A stretch of 64,000 bases of DNA, taken from DASTCZ01 sp963704455. GTDB lineage: Bacteria; Acidobacteriota; Terriglobia; Acidiferrales; UBA7541. Shown piece after piece: positions 1 to 8,563 of the stretch. The stretch spans positions 2,356,001-2,420,000 of the forward strand of contig OY969905.1 of assembly GCA_963704455.1 (NCBI GenBank). The letters run 5' to 3'. Below the pieces are notes generated by a model. It did no database searches. It worked only from the letters and a program-made list of their open reading frames with translations, and was not told the origin of the DNA. The position numbers were made by a program, and so were the translations under genes. Each line of letters begins with the position of its first letter. The stretch's first letter is position 1.

Positions 1-1355
1 AGAAATCCGGTTTTCAAATCTTGCGACGTCGCGCCGGCAATCGCGGACGCGATGCAGACGACGCCGCCAATCGTGATCGCGAGCACCGCGTACGGCGGCT
101 GCTTCCAACCGGCAATCAAGAACACAGCGCAGGTCGCCATCAGTGTTGCGATGGTCATCCCACTCACTGGATTCGAGCTATTGCCGATCAGCCCGCTGAT
201 GCGCGAAGCGACGGTGACAAACAAAAAACCAAATGTGACGACGATGAGCGCCGCGAGAATATTCGCGAAGACTCCGGTCTGCGCTCCGGGGATTGGACGG
301 AACGTGAGCATCAGCCACATCAGCACTACAATTCCTATGGAGCCGAAGATGAGGAATTTAATCGGCAGGTCGCGCTCTGTGCGCGAGCCGCCCGCGGTCA
401 CGCCGCGTTCCTTGCGGACATCTTTCATTCCCTGCGTGAGCGCGGAGACGATCGTTGGAATTGTCTTAATCAATGTGATGAGCCCGGCCGCGGCTACCGC
501 GCCCGCGCCCATCGGACGAATATATGTTGCCCACAAATCACTGGGCGACATTTGATCAATTGGAGCAGTCCCGGGATAGATGGGCGCGGTAAGGCCATGG
601 CCAAAGAACTTTATCGCGGGCATCAACACCAGCCAGGAGAAAACTCCTCCAGCAAAAAGAATTCCTGCCACGCGCGGTCCGATGATGTAGCCCACGCCGA
701 GATATTCCGATGTGACCGCCGCCCGGAATGACGCGCCCGGCAACCAGCTCGGCCTGTATTCCGGCTGGCTCGGCCATACACCCACGCTGTTCATCAGAAA
801 AGTGTAGACGCCGCCGAGACCGAGGCCCCAGAAAACGCGGCCGGCAAACGAACCGCCGCGTTCGCCCGCGACGAGCACGTCCGCGCACGCAGTGCCCTCA
901 GGAAAAGAAAGTTGGCCGTGCTCTTTGACGATGAGCTGCCGCCGCAAAGGAATCATGAAGATCACACCGAGCCAGCCCCCGAGCAGCGCGAGCATGAAGA
1001 TGCGCGAGTACTCGAGCGGAAAGCCGAGGAAAATCAGCGCGGGCAGAGTGAAGATCACGCCCGCCGCAAGCGATTCGCCCGCGGAGCCGACCGTCTGCAC
1101 GATATTGTTTTCAAGAATTGTCGCGCGGCCGAAAGCGCGCAGAATGCTGATGCTCAGAACGGCGATGGGGATCGAAGCGGAAACTGTGAGGCCCGCGCGC
1201 AAGCCGACGTAAACAGAAACCGCGCCAAATAAAATTCCAAAGAGCGCGCCCAGGACCACAGCGCGCAAACTGAATTCAGCGAGTGATGTGCCGGTGTCCA
1301 CAAACGGGTGAAACTCTCCCGCGGGGGCGGTCGAACTCCAGGGCTTAGTGGCCAC
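1..1355 (-). CDS. OPT-family oligopeptide transporter, partial (C-terminus beyond the left edge)
   Basis: Reading the minus strand from a GTG at 1355 gives an open frame of 451 codons that runs off the window. The N-terminus reads VATKPWSSTAPAGEFHPFVD and is followed by many hydrophobic segments. Characteristic stretches are a Gly-rich GAVSVYVGLRAGLT region, ENNIVQTVGSAGESLAAGVI and SFPEGTACADVL, which are hallmarks of the OPT (oligopeptide transporter) superfamily. The start is fixed by a strong GGAGGT Shine-Dalgarno sequence about 5 bases upstream. The family imports oligopeptides or metal-siderophore complexes across the inner membrane by secondary transport. Full-length members have about 600-700 residues, so roughly a third is missing. 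No partner genes are visible, and the substrate cannot be told from the sequence. Confidence 0.88.
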   Translation of the reverse strand, partial: MATKPWSSTAPAGEFHPFVDTGTSLAEFSLRAVVLGALFGILFGAVSVYVGLRAGLTVSASIPIAVLSISILRAFGRATILENNIVQTVGSAGESLAAGVIFTLPALIFLGFPLEYSRIFMLALLGGWLGVIFMIPLRRQLIVKEHGQLSFPEGTACADVLVAGERGGSFAGRVFWGLGLGGVYTFLMNSVGVWPSQPEYRPSWLPGASFRAAVTSEYLGVGYIIGPRVAGILFAGGVFSWLVLMPAIKFFGHGLTAPIYPGTAPIDQMSPSDLWATYIRPMGAGAVAAAGLITLIKTIPTIVSALTQGMKDVRKERGVTAGGSRTERDLPIKFLIFGSIGIVVLMWLMLTFRPIPGAQTGVFANILAALIVVTFGFLFVTVASRISGLIGNSSNPVSGMTIATLMATCAVFLIAGWKQPPYAVLAITIGGVVCIASAIAGATSQDLKTGF

Positions 1356-1712
1356 GCGTCACCTCCAAAGGTCCGCGAATTTGCAATGCAGTTCCGCTGC
1401 GCAAGTCCAGTGCAAATTGCTGATGCGCAAAAGGCGACCGGCAAAGTGCGCGCCGGGCCGTTGCGGCAAGCTAGCACCAGAATTGCGCAAGGGCAAGAGT
1501 TCCGCGGCCGGACAAGTCCGAATCTCTGGTTGCACCACAATAGTGCAGCCTGGCTCTTGACACGAATCCAGCAAAGGGGTAACGTCCGCGCCAATATACG
1601 GGTAACGACATAGCTTCCTACTAGAATCTTCTTCGCTGCGGATCCGCGGCAGGCCCGCTGGCACTGTAGGTTGCGCTGTCGTTCTTACTCCGATGAGAAG
1701 GAGAGCCCAGCG
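1356..1712. other. Divergent intergenic region
   Basis: This 357-bp gap separates the minus-strand transporter from the plus-strand DUF3857 gene and should hold both promoters. A possible plus-strand promoter is TTGACA at 1557-1562, then 17 bases, then TAACGT at 1580-1585, about 120 bases before the gene. The -10 match is weak. I see no gene or RNA structure here. Confidence 0.4.
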
Positions 1713-3698
1713 ATGCGACGCCTTCCGAATTTCGCAGCTTTTTGCCTGATTCTGGCAGGAACGATCTTTTTCCTTGCTCCGAGGGGACGAGCGGCTGCGG
1801 ACTGGCCTCCCATTTCACAGGACGAGCTTGCGCTGAATGACAACCCGGCCGAACCGGGCGCGACGGCAATGATCCTCAATCACGAAAACGTAATCAACAA
1901 CAGGGACTCTCGCGAGGATCAATATTACAGAATCAAGATATTTACGGAGGCCGGAAAAAATCTCGCGAATATTGAAATCGGCTTTGTAAAGGGTCTTTTT
2001 GACGTCAAAAACGTCGAGGGCAGAACAGTTCATCCCGATGGAAAAATCATTGAGTTCGACGGCCAAGTTCTCCAGAAGACCGTGATTAAATCCGGAGAAT
2101 TCAACGTTGATGTGAAGTACTTTACTCTTCCTGATGTCACGCCCGGCAGCATCATCGAATATAGATACCGCGTTCAGTTTCCGCAGTTGATTGTGCGGGG
2201 CGCCAATTGGATTGTTCAAGACAAGATTTACACGAAGCATGCCCACTTTGTGTACTTTCCTCCGTCCCCTCCTCAGGGTTATACCTTTTTGAGTGGCGTG
2301 CTTTGGCGGACATATAGACTCCCGAACAATATTGCCCCTGAAAAACAAAAGGATGGTTCCTTTACGCTGGACATGAACGATGTCGCCGGTGTCCCTGAAG
2401 AGGATTATATGATGCCGATCGACGAACTTCGCGGACGCGTTGAATTTTTCTTCAGCGGCGTAACACATCCCAAGATCGCGAAGGAATATTGGGACAGCAC
2501 CGCAAAGGACTGGGCCGAGGAAGACGAGAGGTATATCGGCAAACGCACCGCGATTCGTGACCTAGTGGGCCAAATCACAAAGCCCGAAGATTCGCCCGAT
2601 GTGAAACTCCGGAAGTTCTACGACCGGGCGCAGGAGGTTCGCAACCTGAGCTTTGAATCCAGCAAGACAGAGCAGGAGGAAAAGCGCGAGAACGCCAAAG
2701 ACAACAACAACGTTGAGGACGTCCTCAAACACAACTATGCCGGCAAGATTCAAATCAATCTCTTTTATGTGGCGATGGCGCAAGCCGCTGGTTTTGACTC
2801 GAGCCTCCTGCGTGCCGCGCCGCGTGACAAGGGCCGCTTTCACCCCGATTTACAGGAAACCAAAGAACTTTCTTCCGACTTTGTTTGGGTTCACGCAGGC
2901 GACAAGGATTATTTCCTCGACCCGGGGGAACTCTACTGTCCTTTTGGCTTGTTGCCATGGGCCGAGACAGCCATCCCGGCAATGCGATCGACCAAACAAG
3001 GGTCGTTGATGATCCAGGTTCCCCCTATTCCAAGCACGGCCTCGGGGATTGAACGGCGCGCACAACTCACGCTCGACGGCGAGGGATCCCTATCTGGCAC
3101 TTTGACAGTTCGCTACACAGGCCAGCGCGCGCTTTCCCGCAGGATCCAAGGACGCAATGAGGACAGAGAGGGGCGCAAGAAGGAATTGGAAAGCGAAATC
3201 AGGCACACGCTCCCCACCGACGCACGGTTTGAAATCACAGATATCACGGGATGGGAAAAAGCTGAGGAGCCGCTTACGGTCGAGGGGCGTCTCGTTCTCC
3301 CCGGCATGACCGAGACGGCGGGCCGTAGACTTTTAATTCCTATCGGTCTCTACGAATCCACCCAGCGCCAGCTCTTTGAACCATCTTCGCGCAAGCAGGA
3401 CATTTACTTCTCCTATCCATATCAGGAATTGGACGATATTACCCTGCAGCTCCCTTCCAACATGAAGGCCGTGACACTGCCTCCGCCACAGTCCCTCGAT
3501 CCCGGCGGCAATTTAAAATATGAAATAACGGCTGGCCAGGAAGGCGACAAGATACATATCCAGCGCAAGCTGATTGTTGGGTCCATGCTGTATCCTGTGA
3601 ATGCGTATCCCGCAATCAGGAAATTCTTTGGGACGGCAAAATCCGATGATGAACAACAAATTGTCATACAACTCGCGGCTGCTACCGGCAACAACTAG
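1713..3698 (+). CDS. Exported DUF3857 protein with an inactive transglutaminase-like domain
   Basis: The 661-residue protein starts at 1713, where GAAGGAGA lies about 9 bases upstream and a signal peptide (MRRLPNFAAFCLILAGTIFF) begins. An upstream in-frame ATG at 1671 would spoil the signal. Residues about 60-220 look like DUF3857 and 280-410 like a transglutaminase core. Aligned with the next gene, the catalytic Cys is replaced by Lys345 (NYAGKIQIN against QYGDCKDKS). The catalytic His is replaced by Phe (DFVWV), while the Asp in FLDPG remains. It is therefore probably a non-catalytic, periplasmic partner or binding protein. The gene overlaps the next one by about 50 bp, which suggests co-translation. 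The biological role of this family is unknown. Confidence 0.85.
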   Translation: MRRLPNFAAFCLILAGTIFFLAPRGRAAADWPPISQDELALNDNPAEPGATAMILNHENVINNRDSREDQYYRIKIFTEAGKNLANIEIGFVKGLFDVKNVEGRTVHPDGKIIEFDGQVLQKTVIKSGEFNVDVKYFTLPDVTPGSIIEYRYRVQFPQLIVRGANWIVQDKIYTKHAHFVYFPPSPPQGYTFLSGVLWRTYRLPNNIAPEKQKDGSFTLDMNDVAGVPEEDYMMPIDELRGRVEFFFSGVTHPKIAKEYWDSTAKDWAEEDERYIGKRTAIRDLVGQITKPEDSPDVKLRKFYDRAQEVRNLSFESSKTEQEEKRENAKDNNNVEDVLKHNYAGKIQINLFYVAMAQAAGFDSSLLRAAPRDKGRFHPDLQETKELSSDFVWVHAGDKDYFLDPGELYCPFGLLPWAETAIPAMRSTKQGSLMIQVPPIPSTASGIERRAQLTLDGEGSLSGTLTVRYTGQRALSRRIQGRNEDREGRKKELESEIRHTLPTDARFEITDITGWEKAEEPLTVEGRLVLPGMTETAGRRLLIPIGLYESTQRQLFEPSSRKQDIYFSYPYQELDDITLQLPSNMKAVTLPPPQSLDPGGNLKYEITAGQEGDKIHIQRKLIVGSMLYPVNAYPAIRKFFGTAKSDDEQQIVIQLAAATGNN

Positions 3699-5652
3699 CG
3701 CGTTTCTACTATTGCTTGCCTGGCTGGTGGTGACGCGACCCGCCCGCGCCATCGACGTGCCGACATGGGTCGAACAAGCCGCAGCGTCTCCGCTACCGCA
3801 TGTGACGCCCGAAACGGAAGCGGTCATGCTGTACGATGAGCAAGATACGACTGTATTGAACAATGGCGATACGGAAACGACTTACCGCCGCGCATATATG
3901 ATCCTGCGGCCGGACGGCAAGAGATATGGATCCCTTGCGGTGCCCTTTGACAACGAAACCAAAATCACTTCGATGAAGGCGTGGTGCGTTCCCAAAGATG
4001 GCAAGGCATATGAAGTCAAGGAAAAAGACGCGATTGAAAGCGGGATGACATCGAATTTTTACTCCGATCTGCGTGTAAAAATCCTGCAAATACCCGCAGC
4101 GCTGCCTGGCAACGTGATCGCCTATGAGTACCAACAGAAGAGGCGTCCGTTCTTTCTCCAGGATGAATGGAACGTCCAGCATGAAATCCCTGTCGTGCGG
4201 ACACGGTTTGAGTTGGACCTCCCCGACGGCTGGGAACACACTTCCAAGTGGATCAATTATCCAGAGCAAAAGCCCGACGAGGACACACAGCGGCGCACAA
4301 CCTGGACGGTTGAAAATGTGCCTCCAGTAAGGAGAGAGCCGTCGATGCCCGCGATGCGAGCGGTCGTGGCTCGCATGGGAATTACCTACCATCCTCCTTC
4401 GGGCAGAGGCACCGCATTCGGGCCTACAAATTGGGACCAGATTGGAGTGTGGTATTCCCAGTTGTCGAGCGGCTCCGTTCAATCTACGCCTGAAATTCAA
4501 CAGAAGGTCAAAGAGCTCATCGCAGGAGCATCAAGCTGGCACGACAAAGTCCAAGCGCTCGGCTCCTATGTCCAAAGTCAGATCCGTTACGTGGATATCG
4601 AAATCGGCATCGGCGGATTCCAGCCGCACCCCGCCGGAGACACCTTTCGCCACCAGTATGGCGACTGCAAAGATAAATCCACTCTTTTGAGCGCAATGCT
4701 CCGCGAGGCGGGGATTCCATCTTACCTTACGCTCGCGCAAACCCAGCGCGGAATCATCGCGCCGCAATTTGCATCCGCCATTACGTTTAATCACGCAATT
4801 CTCGCCATTCCTGTGCCCTCCGACGCGTCATTCCTGGGAGCAACGGCCATTGTGGACGTTCCGAAACTTGGGAAGATCCTCTTTTTCGATCCAACATTTC
4901 CCTACACGCCGGTGGGCGACTTGCCTTTTTACGAGCAGGACAACTACGTACTGGTTTCCTCACCGCAGAGCGGTGAACTTGTCCACCTTCCGCTCACCGA
5001 ACCCGGTGTGAATAGACTGGTCCGCACGGCCAAGTTGGAGCTGCACGCGGATGGTTCGATCTCAGGTACAGTGGTCGAAACCCGTTCGGGAAACGAGGCG
5101 TCCATGCAACTGGAGATGCTCTTAAACTCCAGCGGCACCGATCGCACAAAGCGGCTCGAAGCGTTCCTGGGCACCTTCCTTCGCGGTTTCCATTTGACGC
5201 AGGCTTCCGCCGAGAACATGGACATGTTTAAGCAGCCGATTTCCCTACACTATGAATTTACTGCTGACCGCTATGCGAAAACCGCGGGCGACTTGCTGAT
5301 CGTCCGCCCCCGGGTACTGGGCGAAAAGGCCACCGATGTGGCCGAGCAGAATGGGCGGAAATTTCCTGTGGAACTGGACAACGACACTTCCATTCAAATC
5401 GATGACTTCGAGATTGCGCTTCCGCAGGGCTATACCGTGGACGACCTCCCGCGGCCCACAAAAATCGAAACGGAATTTGGAAGTTATACGAGCCAGACGC
5501 AAGTCACTGGCAACACAATCCACTACACGCGAACTTTTCAAGTGAAGCAAGTGCTTGTCCCGCTGGACAAGATGGACGAGTTGCGCAAATTCAACCGTCA
5601 AATTGCCGGAGACGAGCGCGCGAGCGTCGTACTGAAGCGCGCCGGGCAGTAA
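3646..5652 (+). CDS. Exported DUF3857 / transglutaminase-like protein, active-site residues present
   Basis: This 668-residue protein starts inside the end of the preceding gene; ATG codons at 3646 and 3649 are both possible. A signal peptide is followed by DUF3857 and then a transglutaminase-like cysteine-protease fold. The likely triad is Cys341 in QYGDCKDKSTLL, His383 in FNHAIL and Asp415 in FFDPTF. Family knowledge: such domains act as peptidases or transamidases, or as substrate-binding modules, outside the cytoplasm. The 50-bp overlap with its inactive paralogue suggests a tandem duplication and a joint function. C-terminal residues about 450-660 resemble the beta-rich tail seen in other members. 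The substrate is unknown. Confidence 0.87.
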   Translation: MMNNKLSYNSRLLPATTSAFLLLLAWLVVTRPARAIDVPTWVEQAAASPLPHVTPETEAVMLYDEQDTTVLNNGDTETTYRRAYMILRPDGKRYGSLAVPFDNETKITSMKAWCVPKDGKAYEVKEKDAIESGMTSNFYSDLRVKILQIPAALPGNVIAYEYQQKRRPFFLQDEWNVQHEIPVVRTRFELDLPDGWEHTSKWINYPEQKPDEDTQRRTTWTVENVPPVRREPSMPAMRAVVARMGITYHPPSGRGTAFGPTNWDQIGVWYSQLSSGSVQSTPEIQQKVKELIAGASSWHDKVQALGSYVQSQIRYVDIEIGIGGFQPHPAGDTFRHQYGDCKDKSTLLSAMLREAGIPSYLTLAQTQRGIIAPQFASAITFNHAILAIPVPSDASFLGATAIVDVPKLGKILFFDPTFPYTPVGDLPFYEQDNYVLVSSPQSGELVHLPLTEPGVNRLVRTAKLELHADGSISGTVVETRSGNEASMQLEMLLNSSGTDRTKRLEAFLGTFLRGFHLTQASAENMDMFKQPISLHYEFTADRYAKTAGDLLIVRPRVLGEKATDVAEQNGRKFPVELDNDTSIQIDDFEIALPQGYTVDDLPRPTKIETEFGSYTSQTQVTGNTIHYTRTFQVKQVLVPLDKMDELRKFNRQIAGDERASVVLKRAGQ

Positions 5653-5668
5653 GACACTTCCGCAGAAT

Positions 5669-6295
5669 TTAATTTGCGCGGGGGGAAACAAAAACAATTT
5701 GTGGAGGTGTGCCGAGCGCCTGAATCGCAGCGCGCAGATTGCGCGGGGCGAGGCGGGCGGCGTCACGAAGGAGAGCAGCGGACTGCTCGGGCGAGAGACG
5801 AAGGTGGAAGAGGTCGGCGCGGCGCGCGTAAGAGTAGCCGGAATAGGTGACGGCGGCTGGATTGGCGGCGAAGGCGAGAAGACAATCCCAGAAGCTTCGC
5901 GCGGCGAAGAGCGGTTTGCGCTCTGCTGCGACGCGTGGGATTTCGACGGGCAGGCGACCTGCCGCGGGGCTTTCGATTAGCACCGCGGCGCACCCTTGCG
6001 CGGAAAAAATCCGGCGTGGATCGCCGGGTGGAAAATCAAACGGGAAATCAGCGAGGAGAGTGGAAATTTCTGCGGTATCCGCGTCAAAACCCTGCCACGT
6101 GTAACGATAGAAATGGTAGACGATTGTGCCGGAGTGAAAAATTTTCTGGATACGCGCAACGTCGCGGCCAGTGACCGAAAGGACCATATCCACAAGCTCG
6201 CGCAAGCGGAAAGTTTGCCGCTTCACCGGGCGGACGCTGACATATTCGGCGTCTTCTTCGGTGAAACGAACGGGGATGGTTTCAGGCAGTGGCAC
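5669..6295 (-). CDS. Conserved-looking protein of unknown function
   Basis: The 208-residue frame begins at a GTG and reads VPLPETIPVRFTEEDAEYVS at the N-terminus. I do not recognise a family. The composition is soluble, with no signal peptide or membrane segment. A central region (RDVARIQKIFHSGTIVYHFY) and a C-terminal helix-rich part (SPEQSAALLRDAARLAPRNL) look like genuine protein. It lies 27 bases downstream of the YqeY gene on the same strand, so the two are probably co-transcribed. No clear Shine-Dalgarno precedes the GTG, so translation may depend on coupling. The start is uncertain. Confidence 0.6.
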   Translation of the reverse strand: MPLPETIPVRFTEEDAEYVSVRPVKRQTFRLRELVDMVLSVTGRDVARIQKIFHSGTIVYHFYRYTWQGFDADTAEISTLLADFPFDFPPGDPRRIFSAQGCAAVLIESPAAGRLPVEIPRVAAERKPLFAARSFWDCLLAFAANPAAVTYSGYSYARRADLFHLRLSPEQSAALLRDAARLAPRNLRAAIQALGTPPQIVFVSPRAN

Positions 6296-6322
6296 AAGTC
6301 AACGTGGAAGGCGTCGTGAAGG

Positions 6323-6772
6323 TCAGCCGCCGAGGCGGGCGCGAACGCGGTCGCTCAACGCTTTGCCATCCACGGTCTTGCCTTCGAGGCGCGAGCGCGC
6401 GGCTTTCATTGCGGCGCCCATTTGCTTCGGTGAATTCGCGCCGGTCTCGGCGATAGCGGCGTCAATGGCAGCATCCATTTCCGCGGCACTTGCCGCGGCG
6501 GGTAAATAACTTTCGATGACGGCGATCTCTAGCGTCTCTTTATCCGCGAGGTCGGTGCGGCCGCCCTTCGTAAACATTTCCACCGACTCCCTGCGCTGCT
6601 TCACGAGCGTGTTCAGCACTTGAAGCGATTCGGCTTCGTCGAGAGGTCGGATTTTTTCGATTTCCTTATGTTTCAGCGCGGACTTGACCATCCGCAGGAC
6701 GCTGAGGCGCAATTCTTCTTTCGCCCTCATCGCGTCGGTCATGTCTTTCTGAATGCGTTCGACGAGCGTCAT
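6323..6772 (-). CDS. yqeY: GatB/YqeY domain protein
   Basis: The 149-residue protein (MTLVERIQKDMTDAMRAKEE) matches YqeY along its full length, including the conserved SVLRMVKSALKHKEIE and the C-terminal GKTVDGKALSDRVRARL. YqeY is a small all-helical protein related to the tail domain of GatB. It is thought to bind tRNA or amidotransferase complexes, but its exact role is not settled. The start at 6772 was preferred to an upstream ATG because GGAGAA lies about 9 bases before it and because homologues start with this MTL-type sequence. A likely extended -10 (TGCTATAGT, about 6802-6811 on the minus strand) sits just upstream. Confidence 0.88.
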   Translation of the reverse strand: MTLVERIQKDMTDAMRAKEELRLSVLRMVKSALKHKEIEKIRPLDEAESLQVLNTLVKQRRESVEMFTKGGRTDLADKETLEIAVIESYLPAAASAAEMDAAIDAAIAETGANSPKQMGAAMKAARSRLEGKTVDGKALSDRVRARLGG

Positions 6773-6920
6773 CGCGGAAATTCTCCGTTGCAGGAAAACC
6801 AACTATAGCACAGGAAATCCGCCGCGTTCCGCGCAGAATGCGGGCAAATCGCAGATCGTCGGCAAAATTTTAATCACGAGGCATTACGGCAGGCGACGGA
6901 ACCGTAGCTGCCAGGTAGGG

Positions 6921-6949
6921 TTGACACGTCGTACGCCTGCCCATAGGCT
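6921..6949 (+). promoter_or_regulatory. Candidate sigma70 promoter of serA, close to leaderless
   Basis: TTGACA at 6921-6926 is followed by exactly 17 bases and TAGGCT at 6944-6949. Transcription would begin about 6956-6958, one to three bases before the serA ATG at 6959. No Shine-Dalgarno is visible, so the mRNA may be leaderless. Confidence 0.55.
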
Positions 6950-6958
6950 GGGCTCCTC

Positions 6959-8545
6959 ATGCGTATCGTGGTCGCCGATCCAATCAGCAAGCGCGGGATC
7001 GAACTCCTGCGAGCGCCGGGCTGGGAAGTCCTGACGCCCGCGCGCGAATCGCTTCGCGACGCGCTCGCAACCGCTGACGCGCTCATCGTGCGAAGCACAA
7101 CCCGGGTCACATCGGAAATATTTGAATTGGCGCCACGGTTGCGCGTTGTCGGACGCGCGGGCGTGGGTGTGGACAACATTGATGTGGACGCGGCAACCGC
7201 CCGTGGTGTGCTGGTGATGAATACACCCGGAGGAAACGCCGTGAGCGTGGCCGAGCACACGCTGGCATTGATGCTCGCCGTTGCGCGCCACATCCCGCAA
7301 TTGAATTCGGCAATCCACGCGGGACGATGGGAAAAGTCCGGCGGCGTGGGCGTGGAGTTGCGAGCCAAGACCCTGGGACTGATTGGACTTGGACGAGTGG
7401 GCAGCGAGGTGGCGCGTCGCGCGCGGGCATTCGGGATGAGTGTGATTGCACACGACCCCTTCGTGACGGAAGAAGCTGCGCGTGACGCGGGTATTGACCT
7501 TCTACCTCTAGCCGAGGTTTTGGGACGATCCGACTTCTTGTCGCTCCACGCGGCGCTGAGCCCCGCGACGGAGAAACTCATCCATGCCGAGACGCTCGCC
7601 AAATGCAAGCGAGGCGCGATTCTGATAAACACCGCGCGCGGGGAACTGATGGACGAGATGGCGCTCTCAGAAGCGCTTCGATCCGGGCAACTGGCCGGCG
7701 CAGGGCTCGACGTTTTCGCGGAAGAGCCGCCGGTGCGATCCCCGCTCATTGGGCTGCCGAATGTGGTCGCAACCCCCCACATTGCCGGGTCAACGCACGA
7801 AGCGCAGGAAGAGGTCGGAACGCTGATTGCGGAGCAAGTGTTCAGCTATTTGACGGAAGGCGCAATGCGCAATGCCGTAAATCTTCCCGCGGTCGGCGGA
7901 GAGGAATACCGGCGCGCGCGTCCATGGATCGAAATGGTCACACGGTTGGGTGCATTTGTGGCGCAGATTGCCGGTGGGCACTTCGAGCGCATGAGCCTCG
8001 CATTTGCCGGCGAGGCAGCAGAGATGGGCACCAGCGTTTTACGCAACGCCGCACTCGCCGGGCTGCTCAATACAGTTTTGGATGAAAAAGTGAATCTCGT
8101 GAATGCAGGCAAAGTCGCCGCCGCGCGCGGCCTGACAGTGGAAGAGCGTGCGCGACACATCGAGCAAGGCTATCCGGACACTGTCGAAGTTGCCGTGCGA
8201 GCCGGGCGAGGATCGCGCGGATGTAAAGCGGAAGCGACCGTACTTCACGGCGTTTCACCCCGCATCTTGCGCGTAGACGGCATCGAACTGGAAGCCCCGC
8301 TCGCCGGCACGATGCTTTTTTTCCGCAACAAAGATGTTCCTGGCGTCATCGGCGAAATCGGCACCATACTCGGGGCACATGGCGTGAACATCGCGACGTT
8401 TGCACTGGGGCGCGACACTGCGGCCAGCGGCACAGAAGCGATGGCGCTCGTGCGGCTTGACGGCGCGGTTCCGGAAGAAGTTCTGCAGCTCATCCGTGGT
8501 ATCGGCGCGATCACCGAAGTGCGGCTGGTGCAGCTCCCAGACTAA
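6959..8545 (+). CDS. serA: D-3-phosphoglycerate dehydrogenase, long type
   Basis: The 528-residue enzyme oxidises 3-phosphoglycerate to 3-phosphohydroxypyruvate with NAD+, the first step of serine synthesis in the cytoplasm. Its layout is the long form: a substrate-binding domain, a Rossmann fold (GLIGLGRVGSEVARRA), an intervening ASB domain (about 330-450) and a C-terminal ACT domain (about 455-525) that usually senses serine. The catalytic Arg227 (NTARGEL), Glu256 (DVFAEEP) and His274 (TPHIAGS) are all in place. Length is normal. It converges on rtcB with only 18 bases between the stops. The start lies just after a consensus-like promoter and lacks a Shine-Dalgarno. Confidence 0.96.
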   Translation: MRIVVADPISKRGIELLRAPGWEVLTPARESLRDALATADALIVRSTTRVTSEIFELAPRLRVVGRAGVGVDNIDVDAATARGVLVMNTPGGNAVSVAEHTLALMLAVARHIPQLNSAIHAGRWEKSGGVGVELRAKTLGLIGLGRVGSEVARRARAFGMSVIAHDPFVTEEAARDAGIDLLPLAEVLGRSDFLSLHAALSPATEKLIHAETLAKCKRGAILINTARGELMDEMALSEALRSGQLAGAGLDVFAEEPPVRSPLIGLPNVVATPHIAGSTHEAQEEVGTLIAEQVFSYLTEGAMRNAVNLPAVGGEEYRRARPWIEMVTRLGAFVAQIAGGHFERMSLAFAGEAAEMGTSVLRNAALAGLLNTVLDEKVNLVNAGKVAAARGLTVEERARHIEQGYPDTVEVAVRAGRGSRGCKAEATVLHGVSPRILRVDGIELEAPLAGTMLFFRNKDVPGVIGEIGTILGAHGVNIATFALGRDTAASGTEAMALVRLDGAVPEEVLQLIRGIGAITEVRLVQLPD

Positions 8546-8563
8546 CTCTCGCCGCGGAAAACT

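Noticed and set aside
21..731. Long plus-strand open frames over the OPT gene
   Set aside because: They lie opposite the minus-strand transporter, whose translation shows clear family motifs and a good start; the plus frames have biased Arg/His-rich composition.
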